Source: Gloeobacter kilaueensis JS1 (GTDB lineage: Bacteria > Cyanobacteriota > Cyanobacteriia > Gloeobacterales > Gloeobacteraceae). From it: 64,000 nucleotides of DNA. The DNA is taken from contig NC_022600.1 in assembly GCF_000484535.1 (NCBI RefSeq), forward strand, positions 3,348,001 through 3,412,000, written 5' to 3'. The notes beneath the pieces are model-generated. The model was not told where the DNA came from. It made no database searches and worked only from the letters and a program-made list of their open reading frames with translations. Of the stretch, positions 16,539-24,971 are shown in pieces (the stretch's first letter is position 1; every line of letters starts with the position of its first letter). The translations under genes and the position numbers were made by a program.

Positions 16539-17606
16539 ATGACCCGCAGTCTGCCTTTTGCCGGTGCGTCCCTGGGATTGCCGGGGCGCTACTACACCGA
16601 GCCAGAAATTTATCAGCGCGAGTTAAAGACGCTCTGGCGCTCGAGCTGGCAGTGGGTGGGGCGGGTCGAAGATCTGGCAGCTCCCGGCGATTACCTGACC
16701 TGTATGTTGGGCGAGGAGCCGATTCTGGTGCTGCGCGACGAGCAGGGAGAACTGGTGGCGCTGCACAATGTCTGTCCGCACCGGGGAGCGCGGTTGCTGA
16801 GCGAAGCGCGGGGCAACTGCAAGATGCTGCAGTGTCCGTACCACGCCTGGACCTTCGACCGGCAGGGGCAACTGGTGGCGGTGCTGCAGCCAAAGTGGTT
16901 TCCGGATCTCGACAAGTCGCAAATTTCGCTGGCGCGGGCGCGGGTCGAATGTTGGGGCGGCTTTGTCTTCGTCAATCCCGATGCGGAGGGCGAATCCCTC
17001 GGCGAGTACCTGGCGGGCTATCCCGACTATCTGGCCGGCTGGGGGGAGCGCTGGGAAGATCTGCGCGAAGTGGCCCGTACCAGTTACGAGGAGCCGATCA
17101 ACTGGAAGTTTATCGTCGAGAATTACGTCGAGGATTACCACTTCACGATCGCCCACGCCAGGAGCCTGGTGCCGCTTTTTGAGGTACAGAATATTCGCAC
17201 GCTGCCTACTGGCCGCCATATCCCGATTCTGGTGCCTTACGTGAGCGAGCCGCCTGCCGATCCGGCCACTTTCAGGCACTGGGAGCAGCACCGGCCTTCC
17301 TACCAGGGTTTTATCTTTCCGAACATGATGATCAACACCGGCAAAAGCGGCTGTTCGGTCTGGCGGGTGACCCCCCTCGGGCCAGAGCGCTCGCGGCTGG
17401 AGACGATTCACTACCAGACGCCAGGGCAGTACGCGGCTGAACCGTACCTGCCCGAGTCCTGGGCAGAAGTAATGGAAGAAGATTTTGCCGTCTGCCGCCT
17501 GTTGCAGCAGGGGGTCGGCTCACGGGCCTATCAGGTGCGCAGTCTGGCGGAGGAGCATGAACTGGGCGTCTCCCACTTCCACCAGGTGCTGGCACAGTAT
17601 CTATAA
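16539..17606 (+). CDS. Rieske-type aromatic-ring-hydroxylating oxygenase, alpha subunit
   Basis: This 355-residue protein has an N-terminal Rieske [2Fe-2S] domain with ligands in NVCPHRGA and CPYHAW. A catalytic domain follows with the mononuclear iron motif NWKFIVENYVEDYHFTIAH. The fold matches alpha subunits of the choline/carnitine/phenylpropionate dioxygenase superfamily. The substrate is not predictable, and no reductase or ferredoxin gene is adjacent, so cellular photosynthetic ferredoxin may supply electrons (inference). I chose the ATG at 16539; a GTG at 16515 is an alternative. The DUF1611 gene starts 30 bases downstream on the same strand. The upstream leader is strongly structured. 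Confidence 0.88.
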   Translation: MTRSLPFAGASLGLPGRYYTEPEIYQRELKTLWRSSWQWVGRVEDLAAPGDYLTCMLGEEPILVLRDEQGELVALHNVCPHRGARLLSEARGNCKMLQCPYHAWTFDRQGQLVAVLQPKWFPDLDKSQISLARARVECWGGFVFVNPDAEGESLGEYLAGYPDYLAGWGERWEDLREVARTSYEEPINWKFIVENYVEDYHFTIAHARSLVPLFEVQNIRTLPTGRHIPILVPYVSEPPADPATFRHWEQHRPSYQGFIFPNMMINTGKSGCSVWRVTPLGPERSRLETIHYQTPGQYAAEPYLPESWAEVMEEDFAVCRLLQQGVGSRAYQVRSLAEEHELGVSHFHQVLAQYL

Positions 17607-17636
17607 GCGACGCAACAACTTCGCGGAGGACAGGCG

Positions 17637-18707
17637 GTGGATGGCACGGCGGTCGTGATCTGTGACGGCTTCTTTCAGATGCCGGAGGGCAAAACTGCCC
17701 ACGGGCTGGTGCGCGAGACCGATCGCTACAAGATCTTGGGGGTGATCGATGGGCCGACGGCTGGCCAGGACGCCGGGGTGGTCCTCGATGGCCTCCACCG
17801 CGCCATTCCCATCTACCCGTCGCTCCAGCAGGCTCTCAAAGCCTTGCCCGTCGCGCCCGACTACTGCATCGTCGGCATCGCCACCAGGGGCGGGCGGCTC
17901 ACCGCCTCGCTGCGCGAGCAGCTGCTGGTAGCCCTCGAAGCGGGTATGAGCGTCGTCAATGGCCTGCACGAATTTGCGGCGGACGACCCGAAGTTGGCCC
18001 AGGCGGCGGCAGCACAGGGCCGGATGATTATCGATATTCGCAGACCCAAACCCAAGGAACAGTTGCACTTCTGGAGCGGGGCGATCCGCACTCTGGGCAT
18101 CCCGCGCATCGCCGTACTCGGCACCGACTGCGCTCTGGGCAAGCGCACCACCAGCCGCTTTTTGCTCACAGCCTGCAACCGCGCCGGCATCCGCACCCAG
18201 CTCATCTACACCGGTCAGACCGGCTGGCTGCAGGGAACGGGCTGTGGCTTCGTCCTCGATGCGGTCGTCAACGATTTTGTCAGCGGCGAGATCGAATACG
18301 CCATCCTCGAATGCGCCCGCCGCTTCGAGCCTGAACTGATCTTGCTGGAGGGACAATCGGCCCTGCGCAATCCTGCCGGTCCCTGCGGCAGCGAATTTAT
18401 CCTCTCCGGCGGTGCAGCCGGTGTGATCCTCCAGCATGCCCCCGGTCGCCTGTACTTCGACGGCTTCGAGGAGGCGGGCTACAGAATTCCGCCGATTCAA
18501 GAAGAGATCGCGTTGATCGAACTGTTAGGAGCCCAGGTACTGGCGGTGACGATCAACAGTGCAGGACTGGGGGCGGCTCAGCTGGCCGATGCCTGCCGGC
18601 AGCTACAGGCGCAGCTGATGCTGCCGGTGGTGCGGCCCCTCGAAGATGGGGTAGAGGGCCTCGTTGCGGTGATCGAGCGCTACATTGCCTCTCAAAGAGC
18701 CCTCTAA
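17637..18707 (+). CDS. DUF1611 (DgcN-type) P-loop protein
   Basis: This 356-residue protein has an N-terminal Rossmann-like region (ILGVIDGPTAGQDAG...YCIVGIATRGGR) and a C-terminal P-loop NTPase-like region with the nucleotide site VLGTDCALGKRTTS. This is the DUF1611 layout. A characterised member, DgcN, acts as a D-glutamate N-acetyltransferase; whether this protein shares that activity is unknown. The start is a GTG at 17637 preceded by GGAGGACAGG, a strong ribosome site. The short gap after the Rieske gene suggests an operon. Confidence 0.85.
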   Translation: MDGTAVVICDGFFQMPEGKTAHGLVRETDRYKILGVIDGPTAGQDAGVVLDGLHRAIPIYPSLQQALKALPVAPDYCIVGIATRGGRLTASLREQLLVALEAGMSVVNGLHEFAADDPKLAQAAAAQGRMIIDIRRPKPKEQLHFWSGAIRTLGIPRIAVLGTDCALGKRTTSRFLLTACNRAGIRTQLIYTGQTGWLQGTGCGFVLDAVVNDFVSGEIEYAILECARRFEPELILLEGQSALRNPAGPCGSEFILSGGAAGVILQHAPGRLYFDGFEEAGYRIPPIQEEIALIELLGAQVLAVTINSAGLGAAQLADACRQLQAQLMLPVVRPLEDGVEGLVAVIERYIASQRAL

Positions 18708-18776
18708 ATTCGCCTTTTCAGTACAGGCCGCTGCGGCACCGCCGGGTTAAGGTGAGAGCGCGCAGGGCAGGGTACG

Positions 18777-19229
18777 ATGACCAGAGCACCTACAAAGGCT
18801 ACTATTATTCTCGCCGTTTTGCTCCCGTCGCTGTTCGTTTCTATCGGCAGTGCCAGAGCAGAAAAATGGGTCGATATTGCCGTTTCTTCTGAAGCGAATA
18901 CCCACGCGATTAACATCGATTCGATCACGTTCTTGAACGATCTGGTAAAGTTCTGGAAAAGAATCATTCTCAAAAAACCCGAGCATCTGCCGGACGGCAC
19001 CACCTACGACCGGACGCTGACGCTCAACTACGTAGATTGCACAGAACGCAAAGCTGGCTTCACGCGGTTAATTCTCTACAAAAAAGAAAAGGCAGTCGGC
19101 AACGATGTCTATCCCCTCGATCTCAAACAACCCGCTCCCGAATCGATCACAGCCAGGGTGATCGATGAAGTGTGCGAGGTCGCCCACTTTCGCAAGGCGG
19201 TGCTTTCAGGGGACATGGACCTGCCTTGA
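18777..19229 (+). CDS. Secreted surface-adhesin E-like protein
   Basis: This 150-residue protein has a signal peptide ending near GSARAEKW. The mature part has the pattern of the surface-adhesin protein E / SAPE domain: W-V-D-I-A at the start, INIDSI, a long strand FWKRIILKKP, TLNYVDCTERKAGF with one cysteine, and a second cysteine in DEVCEVAHF. The two cysteines may form a disulfide. The role in cyanobacteria is not known. The start is the ATG at 18777, preceded by a purine-rich GGGCAGGGTACG. It stands alone between the DUF1611 and SpoIIM genes. Confidence 0.65.
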   Translation: MTRAPTKATIILAVLLPSLFVSIGSARAEKWVDIAVSSEANTHAINIDSITFLNDLVKFWKRIILKKPEHLPDGTTYDRTLTLNYVDCTERKAGFTRLILYKKEKAVGNDVYPLDLKQPAPESITARVIDEVCEVAHFRKAVLSGDMDLP

Positions 19230-19273
19230 TCGCCTGTGGGCGGACCGCCTTTTTATCCCGAACTGACGTTGCA

Positions 19274-20248
19274 TCAAGATCCGCTACGACTTTCGCCAGC
19301 CTTACGGCGGCTGCCGTAGAGCACGAGCAAGATAAAAAGAATGCTGCCGGCCATGTACTTGAAGGGCTCGGGAATGGTCGGGTTGGGGGAGAAGAAACCT
19401 TCGATCGTCCCGGCGATGAGCAGCAGGGGTACGATGCCGTAGACCAGTTTGGCCGCCTCGCCCCCCCAGAGTTTGAGGGCGGCGACCCGCGTCAGGCGGC
19501 CAGGAAAAAGCAGTGCTCTAGCAAGAAGCAGCCCCGCGCCGCCCGCCAGGAAAATCGCCGGCAGTTCTAAGGCACCGTGGGGAAAGACGAAGGCCCAGAA
19601 GGGATACCAGAGGTCGTTTTGGGCCACCAGAGCGGCGGCGGCTCCGAGGTTGATGCCGTTGCTAAAAACAATCCAGGCGGTGGAGAGCCCGGCGGTGATG
19701 CCTCCGGCCACAGCGGCGAAAGAGACGGTGAGGTTGTTGATCATGATGCTGCTGCCGGCAAAGGGGGCGATGCCTACGATCGAGCCAATCCAGAGTTGGT
19801 GATTGTCGCGCACTTGATGGACGATCTGGGCAGGCATCACCAGGTCGATAAAGTGCGGGTCGGCCCAACTGCACCACCAGGCGATCAGGCCGCCCACGAG
19901 CAGCAGTGCCGTTGCCAGGCCAATTTCAAGGCGACTACGCTGGATGACCGCCGGGAGTTCCCACCGATAAAATGCGACGAGGGCGCGCCACTCCTGTCGC
20001 CGCAGTCCCTGGTAGATCTGGCGGTAGCCACGGGCGACCAGGTTCTGGAGGTCGGCGGTGAGCCGTTCGCTCGATTGAGAGGAGCGCAGACGGGCCAGAT
20101 CGGCGCAGGCGGAGCGGTAGAGGCTCGACAATTCGCGTACCTGCTCCGATTCTAGCGAGCGCAATCCTTTGCTTTCTGCCCGGCTGAGCAGGCGGTCAAA
20201 TTTTTGCCAGTCCGCCTCGCGGCGGCCAACCCAGCGCTGCAGATTCAT
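19274..20248 (-). CDS. SpoIIM (DUF95) family membrane protein
   Basis: This 324-residue protein has a soluble helical N-terminal third followed by six or so transmembrane helices. The SpoIIM/DUF95 signatures are present: FAGSSIMINNLTVSF, the helix WAFVFPHGALELPAIFLAG and the last helix pair. In non-sporulating bacteria these proteins are usually encoded with RDD and MoxR-type genes and have no settled function. Here a membrane protein gene and an RDD gene lie on the opposite strand next to it, which keeps the usual gene association. Confidence 0.9.
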   Translation of the reverse strand: MNLQRWVGRREADWQKFDRLLSRAESKGLRSLESEQVRELSSLYRSACADLARLRSSQSSERLTADLQNLVARGYRQIYQGLRRQEWRALVAFYRWELPAVIQRSRLEIGLATALLLVGGLIAWWCSWADPHFIDLVMPAQIVHQVRDNHQLWIGSIVGIAPFAGSSIMINNLTVSFAAVAGGITAGLSTAWIVFSNGINLGAAAALVAQNDLWYPFWAFVFPHGALELPAIFLAGGAGLLLARALLFPGRLTRVAALKLWGGEAAKLVYGIVPLLLIAGTIEGFFSPNPTIPEPFKYMAGSILFILLVLYGSRRKAGESRSGS

Positions 20249-20327
20249 CGCACCCGCTTGTCTGGAATGTTTTTAATACTCTAAGGCGGGAGTAGGATAA
20301 CCTCAAATCGACCCTTCGAGAACAGCC

Positions 20328-21167
20328 ATGCTCCTCCAGCCGCTCCGTACAGGCGATATTGTCAGCGCCGCTGTGCAACTGTACCGCCAGAACTTCAAGA
20401 CCTTTTTGCCCATTGCGCTTGTCGCGAGCCTCTGGCTGCTGGTGCCCGTCTACGGTTGGGCACAGTACGGAGCAAAGATGGGACTCTTGTGCCGCCTGGC
20501 CTACGACCAGCTCAACGGCAGCGGCGAGAGTGAAAAAGAGGCGGCTGCCTTTACCGAGGGGCGCAGGTGGTCCTATCTGCTCGCGGGTTTTCTCTGCCTG
20601 ATCATCCTGGGAGGCACCTACTTCGTGGTAATTGTCATAGCGATTGCCCTCAGCGTCGGTGCAGCGCTGGTGCTCGGGGCCAGTTCGGCAATCCCCGCCG
20701 ACCGCACTGTCGCCGCCCAGGTATTCGCTCTTCTTTTTTCGCTGGTGCTACTGGCCCTGTTCGTTCCTTTCTTCTGGCTTTTTACGCGCCTTTTTATCAC
20801 CGACGCGCCCCTTGCAATCGAGGCGGACCTGGGCGGTTCCGAGGCGCTGCAGCGCAGCTGGAACCTCTCAGGGGGCGGCGTTCTGCGCATTCAACTGGCC
20901 GCTTTGATCGCGTTTTTGGTGACGCTGCCTCTGAGCCTGCCTTTTCAGCTGTTGATCGCCTTCCTGCGCACCGTGGCGCTGATCAAAGTGAGCGATGGCG
21001 AGGGCGGGGCAGCTGTGTTCGCGGTTTTTAACCTCATCGTCACAGTCGCGCTCACAATCTTGTTCACTCCCTTCTGGCAGGCGCTCAAAGCCGTGCTCTA
21101 CCAGGATCTGCGCGCCCGCCGCGAGGGGGCCGATCTTACCTTGAGCAGCGAGCCGGTAAAGTTATGA
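20328..21167 (+). CDS. Multi-pass membrane protein, YciC/GDPD-membrane-domain-like
   Basis: This 279-residue protein has about six hydrophobic segments and a short cytosolic start, LQPLRTGDIVSAAVQLYRQNF, typical of the glycerophosphodiester phosphodiesterase membrane-domain / DUF975-like group. A conserved-looking element LFITDAPLAIEADLGGSEALQRSWNL occurs before the last helices (shown only in part by its core EALQRSW). Its stop overlaps the RDD start by four bases (ATGA). Likely function: membrane accessory protein of unknown role. The start is the ATG at 20328. Confidence 0.75.
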   Translation: MLLQPLRTGDIVSAAVQLYRQNFKTFLPIALVASLWLLVPVYGWAQYGAKMGLLCRLAYDQLNGSGESEKEAAAFTEGRRWSYLLAGFLCLIILGGTYFVVIVIAIALSVGAALVLGASSAIPADRTVAAQVFALLFSLVLLALFVPFFWLFTRLFITDAPLAIEADLGGSEALQRSWNLSGGGVLRIQLAALIAFLVTLPLSLPFQLLIAFLRTVALIKVSDGEGGAAVFAVFNLIVTVALTILFTPFWQALKAVLYQDLRARREGADLTLSSEPVKL

Positions 21168-22042
21168 ACCCTCTGAAGCGGGTGGTGCTGAGAACGCCTG
21201 AGAGCGTCGAACTCGAATACACCCTGGCAGGCATCGGCAACCGCGCCCTGGCCCTGCTCATCGATGTGCTCGTTGTGTCTGGGGTTCTGCTGTTGGGCGT
21301 TATCGCTCTGGTGGTAGCGGTGGTCAGCCTGCCGGATTTTCAAAGCTGGCTTTTGGGCACCGGCGCGCTGGTCTTCTTCTTTGTCTACGTCGGTTACTTC
21401 GTCGGCTTCGAGTCGCTCTGGCGGGGCCAGACTCCCGGCAAGCGCCTGCTGCAACTGCGGGTGATCCGCGAGGACGGTCGCCCGGTGGGGATTGCCCAGG
21501 CTACCCTGCGCGCTCTGCTCAGGGTCATCGATGACGCGTTTTACCTCGGTGCCTACATCATTATCTTTGCGCCCCGCGAGAAGCGCCTCGGCGACTGGGC
21601 CGCCGGTACCCTCGTCGTCCAGGAGCCAAAAGCCGGAGGCGAGGGGCAATTTGTTCTTTCTGAAGCAGGTGAGCAACTGGCAGAACAGCTGAAAGTCCGG
21701 CTCGATACCGCAAAGCTCCTGGCGGACGATTTTGCCGTGGTGCGCGAATTTCTCCGGCGGCGCACCCGCATGGAAGGGCGGGCCCGGTTGTTCAAAAGTC
21801 GAGAACTGGCCGGGCAACTGATCGAACGCTTTGGGCTGAGCGAACTACCGGGACAGGCGGTGAGCGATACCGGCACTGCGCGGGAACTGCGCTCGCTCAA
21901 GCGCCTGGCTGAACCGGTGTCCCCTGGTAGCGAACCGGCGGAGATTTTTCTGGAGGCGGTCTATAGCCTCTACCGGAGCCACCGGCCCTCAATGTCTGAG
22001 GGCAAGCAGCCAGCTGATGAGCAACAGCAGCAGCAACAATAA
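21164..22042 (+). CDS. RDD family membrane protein
   Basis: This 292-residue protein has the RDD signature at GIGNRALALLIDVLVVSG (R, then D in the first helix) and a second at GQTPGKRLLQLRVIREDG. Three to four helices lie in residues 20-150, followed by a charged cytosolic tail that ends in a run of glutamines (EQQQQQQ). It is coupled to the upstream membrane protein gene by a four-base overlap. RDD proteins are membrane accessory proteins, in a few cases ion transporters. Its last 54 bases overlap the convergent zinc-ribbon gene. Confidence 0.9.
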   Translation: MNPLKRVVLRTPESVELEYTLAGIGNRALALLIDVLVVSGVLLLGVIALVVAVVSLPDFQSWLLGTGALVFFFVYVGYFVGFESLWRGQTPGKRLLQLRVIREDGRPVGIAQATLRALLRVIDDAFYLGAYIIIFAPREKRLGDWAAGTLVVQEPKAGGEGQFVLSEAGEQLAEQLKVRLDTAKLLADDFAVVREFLRRRTRMEGRARLFKSRELAGQLIERFGLSELPGQAVSDTGTARELRSLKRLAEPVSPGSEPAEIFLEAVYSLYRSHRPSMSEGKQPADEQQQQQQ

Positions 22043-22318
22043 GGGCACGCTCCAGAGGCGGCGGCTGAGGGGCGATTGATAGATTGGCGGCGCTTCTTTG
22101 GGAGCCTGCGCGTCGCGGTAGAGCGAACAGCGCTGCGCTTTTGGGCAATCCGGCAGGTTGCAATCTTCGCGGTAGGCACAGCGCTCGCACAAAAATTCGC
22201 CCTTAGGAGCGACGGCGATGCGGATGCCGGGCCTATCGCCGGCGATGAAGCCAAGCCCGCACTCCGGGCAGCTCTGCTCGTTTTGGGCTAAAAGGGTGCC
22301 GCAACGAGGACAGCGCAT
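21989..22318 (-). CDS. Zinc-ribbon protein with C-terminal membrane helix
   Basis: This 109-residue protein starts MRCPRCGTLLAQNEQSCPEC, two CxxC knuckles of a zinc ribbon. Four further cysteines follow in CERCAYREDCNLPDCPKAQRC, and it ends with a leucine-rich transmembrane segment (LWSVPLLLLLLLLISWLL). A tail-anchored or single-pass protein with a cytosolic metal site is likely. Its 3' end overlaps the 3' end of the RDD gene by 54 bases on the other strand. It is followed closely upstream by the DUF4346 gene on the same strand. Confidence 0.8.
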   Translation of the reverse strand: MRCPRCGTLLAQNEQSCPECGLGFIAGDRPGIRIAVAPKGEFLCERCAYREDCNLPDCPKAQRCSLYRDAQAPKEAPPIYQSPLSRRLWSVPLLLLLLLLISWLLALRH

Positions 22319-22324
22319 CAGCTC

Positions 22325-22717
22325 TCAGTCCTGCACGTAGTCGTCGCCGCAGATAAGGGCGTGCTCGGCGCGCATCAGCTCTCGCCCAAGATAAGCGGCG
22401 TGGCAGAACTGGCTCACTACCGGCTTCTGCGTCTCAAAAAGCTGCACGCACATCTCTTTGGCGGTGCGGGCGGTGTAGGTGGCGATCAAGGGCGTGTTGA
22501 CCGGTCCTCTCGCAGGCAGGGGCTTGCCTGTCTTTGGATCGATGGCGAGGCCCTGATCGTTGACGACCAGAGCGTAGTGGCTGGCGCGCAACAAACCCTC
22601 TTCGCGATCGACTGCGATCAAAAAGTACCCGGCTTCGTCGAGGTCGATGTGGCGAGTCGAGAGCTTGCGATCGATCTCGGCAATGCGCGCCTGCCAGGGA
22701 GAAACTTGCTGAACCAT
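22325..22717 (-). CDS. DUF4346 family protein
   Basis: This 130-residue soluble protein has the DUF4346 look: DLDEAGYFLIAVDREEGLLRASHY near the start, a TARTAKEMCVQLFE helix, then QFCHAAYLGRELMRAEHAL. The family is largely cyanobacterial and uncharacterised. The start is the ATG at 22717. The zinc-ribbon gene begins seven bases after its stop on the same strand, so they are likely co-transcribed. The divergent rubA gene starts 140 bases away. Confidence 0.8.
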   Translation of the reverse strand: MVQQVSPWQARIAEIDRKLSTRHIDLDEAGYFLIAVDREEGLLRASHYALVVNDQGLAIDPKTGKPLPARGPVNTPLIATYTARTAKEMCVQLFETQKPVVSQFCHAAYLGRELMRAEHALICGDDYVQD

Positions 22718-22856
22718 GAAATCCGCTCGGTTACCCTTCCCATCGTAAATACGGCGATCTTGAGCGTCAAATCGCAGCGCAATCGGGCGGAGGCGCTATC
22801 CTTGATAATGAAGAGAATTTAAGTTTTTCTTTCGATTGTTTGCAGGTGGGACCGCC

Positions 22857-23192
22857 ATGACGACCCAGATCACCGACCCGACCCAACTCGATCGCTACGA
22901 GTGCCGCACCTGCGGCTACATCTACGAACCTACCAGAGGTGAAGCTGTGGTGGCGGCAGGGACCGCCTTCGAGGATCTGCCGGCTGCCTGGAAGTGCCCG
23001 GTCTGCTCCTCGCCTTCGAGTCGCTTCAAAAGCATCGGGCCCAAGGTAGGCACGGTGGCCGGTTTTGAAGAAAACGCCGGGTATGGCTGGGGCGTCAACC
23101 TCCTCAACCCGCAGGCAAAGAACCTGCTTATCTTTGGGGCACTGTTTCTCGGCTTTGCCTTCTTTATGAGCATTTATTTTCTGAGCAGCTGA
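22857..23192 (+). CDS. rubA: Membrane-anchored rubredoxin
   Basis: RubA is needed for photosystem II assembly in oxygenic phototrophs. The 111-residue protein carries the rubredoxin iron site, [12 protein letters not shown] and WKCPVCSSP, and a C-terminal membrane helix ([20 protein letters not shown]), which is the photosynthetic form. I chose the ATG at 22857, which has GGTGGGACC in front, over an upstream in-frame start at 22836. It is followed after four bases by ycf48 and then psbEFLJ, the gene order conserved in cyanobacteria. Confidence 0.95.
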   Translation: MTTQITDPTQLDRYECRTCGYIYEPTRGEAVVAAGTAFEDLPAAWKCPVCSSPSSRFKSIGPKVGTVAGFEENAGYGWGVNLLNPQAKNLLIFGALFLGFAFFMSIYFLSS

Positions 23193-23196
23193 CGCC

Positions 23197-24177
23197 ATGG
23201 GCAAAGGTCGCGGACTAGGACTGGGGTTGGGACTGGGACTGCTGCTGTTGCTGGCAGGGTGTGGTGCTCCCTCCCTCGATCACCACGAGTGGAAGGCAGT
23301 ATCGCCAAAACTGGACAACCGGCCAGATCTGACCGATGTTGCGTTCATCGATGACAAGAATGGCTGGGTCGTGGGCAGCAAATCGACCCTGCTGCGCACC
23401 GAGGATGGCGGCGAGACCTGGAAGGCGGGCACCGTCCGGCTCGACTCCGATTCGCGCTTTGTCTCGGTAAGCTTCAGCGGACCGGAAGGCTGGCTGGGCG
23501 GCGAGCCCCGGCGACTGTTGCATACTGTCGATGGCGGCAAAAGCTGGAGCACGATCAGCCTCGATCGGCGCATCCCCGGCAACCCGATCAAAGTCTCTGC
23601 CCTCGGTCCCGGCACCGCCGAGGTGGTGCTCGACGCCGGTCTGGTGCTCAAGACCGTCAACGGCGGCAAGAACTGGAAGTTGCTCACCCCGGCTTCGGCG
23701 GGCGGCATCAGAAGTGCCCAGCGGATGCCCGACGGCTCCTACTGGGTCGTCTCGACGCGCGGCGGCTCCTACCTGCAGTGGAAGCCCGGCGATCCGCAGT
23801 GGACCAACTACGAGCGCACCAGTTCGCGCCGCATCCAGAGCATGGGCTTCAGCGACGAGCTTCACGGCTGGATGATCAACCAGGGCGGCGAGATGCAGGT
23901 AAGCAGCGACGGCGGCAAGAGCTGGACCCCCAGCCGCTCGGTCATCCTTAACGGCATCGGTCTGCTCGACGCCGACTACATCCCAGGTGGTGCCAGACTC
24001 TGGGCGGTGGGCGGCAACGGCACCCTCATCGTCAGCGCCGACGGCGGCAAGAGCTGGCAGGGAGACGATCTGCCCGATGTCAAGACCAACCTGCTCAACG
24101 TCGCCTTTATCGGCGACAAAGGCTTTGTCCTCGGCCAGAACGGCCTGCTCCTCAAGTACCAGCCGCCCGCCAAATGA
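23197..24177 (+). CDS. ycf48: Photosystem II assembly factor Ycf48 (HCF136)
   Basis: Ycf48 is a lumenal or periplasmic seven-bladed propeller that binds precursor D1 during photosystem II assembly. The 326-residue protein has a lipoprotein signal ([12 protein letters not shown]). The propeller is visible as repeated [S/T]-x-D-G-G-[K/E]-[S/T]-W motifs, for example [33 protein letters not shown] and ADGGKSWQ. It follows rubA by four bases and leads into psbEFLJ. In an organism without thylakoids it would act at the plasma membrane (inference). Confidence 0.95.
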   Translation: MGKGRGLGLGLGLGLLLLLAGCGAPSLDHHEWKAVSPKLDNRPDLTDVAFIDDKNGWVVGSKSTLLRTEDGGETWKAGTVRLDSDSRFVSVSFSGPEGWLGGEPRRLLHTVDGGKSWSTISLDRRIPGNPIKVSALGPGTAEVVLDAGLVLKTVNGGKNWKLLTPASAGGIRSAQRMPDGSYWVVSTRGGSYLQWKPGDPQWTNYERTSSRRIQSMGFSDELHGWMINQGGEMQVSSDGGKSWTPSRSVILNGIGLLDADYIPGGARLWAVGGNGTLIVSADGGKSWQGDDLPDVKTNLLNVAFIGDKGFVLGQNGLLLKYQPPAK

Positions 24178-24182
24178 AAATG

Positions 24183-24211
24183 TTGTTGTTCTGTGTAATG
24201 TTACGTATCAT
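24183..24211 (+). promoter_or_regulatory. Probable promoter of psbEFLJ
   Basis: TTGTTG (24183-24188) and TATCAT (24206-24211) are separated by exactly 17 bases. The pair sits 43 bases upstream of the psbE ATG in the gap after ycf48. It would allow psbEFLJ to be expressed more strongly than rubA and ycf48. An alternative -10, TAAAAT, lies a little downstream at about 24216. Confidence 0.45.
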
Positions 24212-24253
24212 TGTGTAAAATTGCAGCTGTAAGCCGTGGGAGGCTCTTATCTT

Positions 24254-24511
24254 ATGTCTGGATCGCGCAGCACGGGCGAACGCCCTTTCTCCGACATCAT
24301 CACCAGCACCCGTTACTGGATCATTCATATACCGGCGCTGACAATTTTGTTTGCCAGCGGCTTTTTGTTCGTCTCGACGGGTCTGGCCTACGACGTGTTC
24401 GGTACGCCGCGTCCCGACGAGTACTACAACTCCGACGGCAGCAAGAAGCCTCTGGTCAACAAGCGCTTCGAGGCCAAGCAGGTTCTCGACGAAGGGACCA
24501 AGAACAAATAG
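24254..24511 (+). CDS. psbE: Cytochrome b559 subunit alpha
   Basis: PsbE and PsbF each supply one histidine to the cytochrome b559 haem in photosystem II. The 85-residue protein has the N-terminal [19 protein letters not shown] with the haem-ligand His in the single membrane helix, then [11 protein letters not shown] and a lumenal tail. The ATG at 24254 has GGGAGG upstream and fits the family; an in-frame start at 24236 would add six residues. The length is near the usual 81-84. First gene of psbEFLJ. Confidence 0.97.
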   Translation: MSGSRSTGERPFSDIITSTRYWIIHIPALTILFASGFLFVSTGLAYDVFGTPRPDEYYNSDGSKKPLVNKRFEAKQVLDEGTKNK

Positions 24512-24538
24512 TTTTGCTTTTGCAGGGAGAACCGTTCC

Positions 24539-24691
24539 ATGACTTCTTCAAATCGTCCCACAAGCGGCAGTGGTCCTCAGGTGGTCTCCTACCCGGTCTT
24601 TACTGTGCGCTGGCTGGCTGTCCACGCCCTGGCCGTACCCACGATCTTCTTTTTGGGTGCCCTCGCCGCCATGCAGTTCATCCAGAGATAA
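24539..24691 (+). CDS. psbF: Cytochrome b559 subunit beta
   Basis: This 50-residue protein has the family motif [20 protein letters not shown], with the haem-ligand His within the only membrane helix, and the conserved C-terminal end AAMQFIQR. The start is an ATG at 24539 with AGGGAGA upstream. It lies 27 bases after psbE and 15 before psbL. It forms the haem pocket of cytochrome b559 with PsbE. Confidence 0.96.
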   Translation: MTSSNRPTSGSGPQVVSYPVFTVRWLAVHALAVPTIFFLGALAAMQFIQR

Positions 24692-24706
24692 GTAGGAGAA
24701 ATTCCC

Positions 24707-24820
24707 GTGTCCAAAGATCCGAGAAATCCTGGCGTTGAACTGAACCGCACTTCCCTTTACATGGGCCTGGTGCTGGTACTGGTCATCATTCTTTTGTTCT
24801 CCAACTATTTCCTCAACTAA
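24707..24820 (+). CDS. psbL: Photosystem II protein L
   Basis: This 37-residue single-helix protein has the highly conserved [16 protein letters not shown] and ends LLFSNYFLN, the PsbL signature. PsbL lies at the photosystem II monomer interface and influences the acceptor side. It starts at a GTG (24707) with TAGGAG at a good distance. Only this start gives the full family N terminus. Confidence 0.95.
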   Translation: MSKDPRNPGVELNRTSLYMGLVLVLVIILLFSNYFLN

Positions 24821-24833
24821 CGGGAGCACGACG

Positions 24834-24944
24834 ATGCCGAACCGCATTCCTCTCTGGCTGGTAGGCGTGATGGCCGGTCTGGGCGTCATTGCCATCCTTG
24901 GCATCTTCTTCTACGGCGCTTACACCGGCGTCGGCGCTGCGTAA
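24834..24944 (+). CDS. psbJ: Photosystem II protein J
   Basis: This 36-residue protein has one membrane helix: [20 protein letters not shown], then [12 protein letters not shown], the PsbJ pattern with the Gly-rich C terminus. PsbJ sits beside cytochrome b559 near the quinone channel. The ATG at 24834 is preceded by GGGAG. It closes the psbEFLJ cluster. A small hairpin (GCTGC gtaa GCAGC) overlaps the stop codon but lacks a T-run. Confidence 0.95.
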   Translation: MPNRIPLWLVGVMAGLGVIAILGIFFYGAYTGVGAA

Positions 24945-24971
24945 GCAGCCTGCACCGCAGCCATAGCGCTT

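Noticed and set aside
24925-24955. Hairpin GCTGC gtaa GCAGC at the psbJ stop as a terminator
   Set aside because: The stem is only five base pairs and no T-run follows, so it is not a convincing intrinsic terminator.
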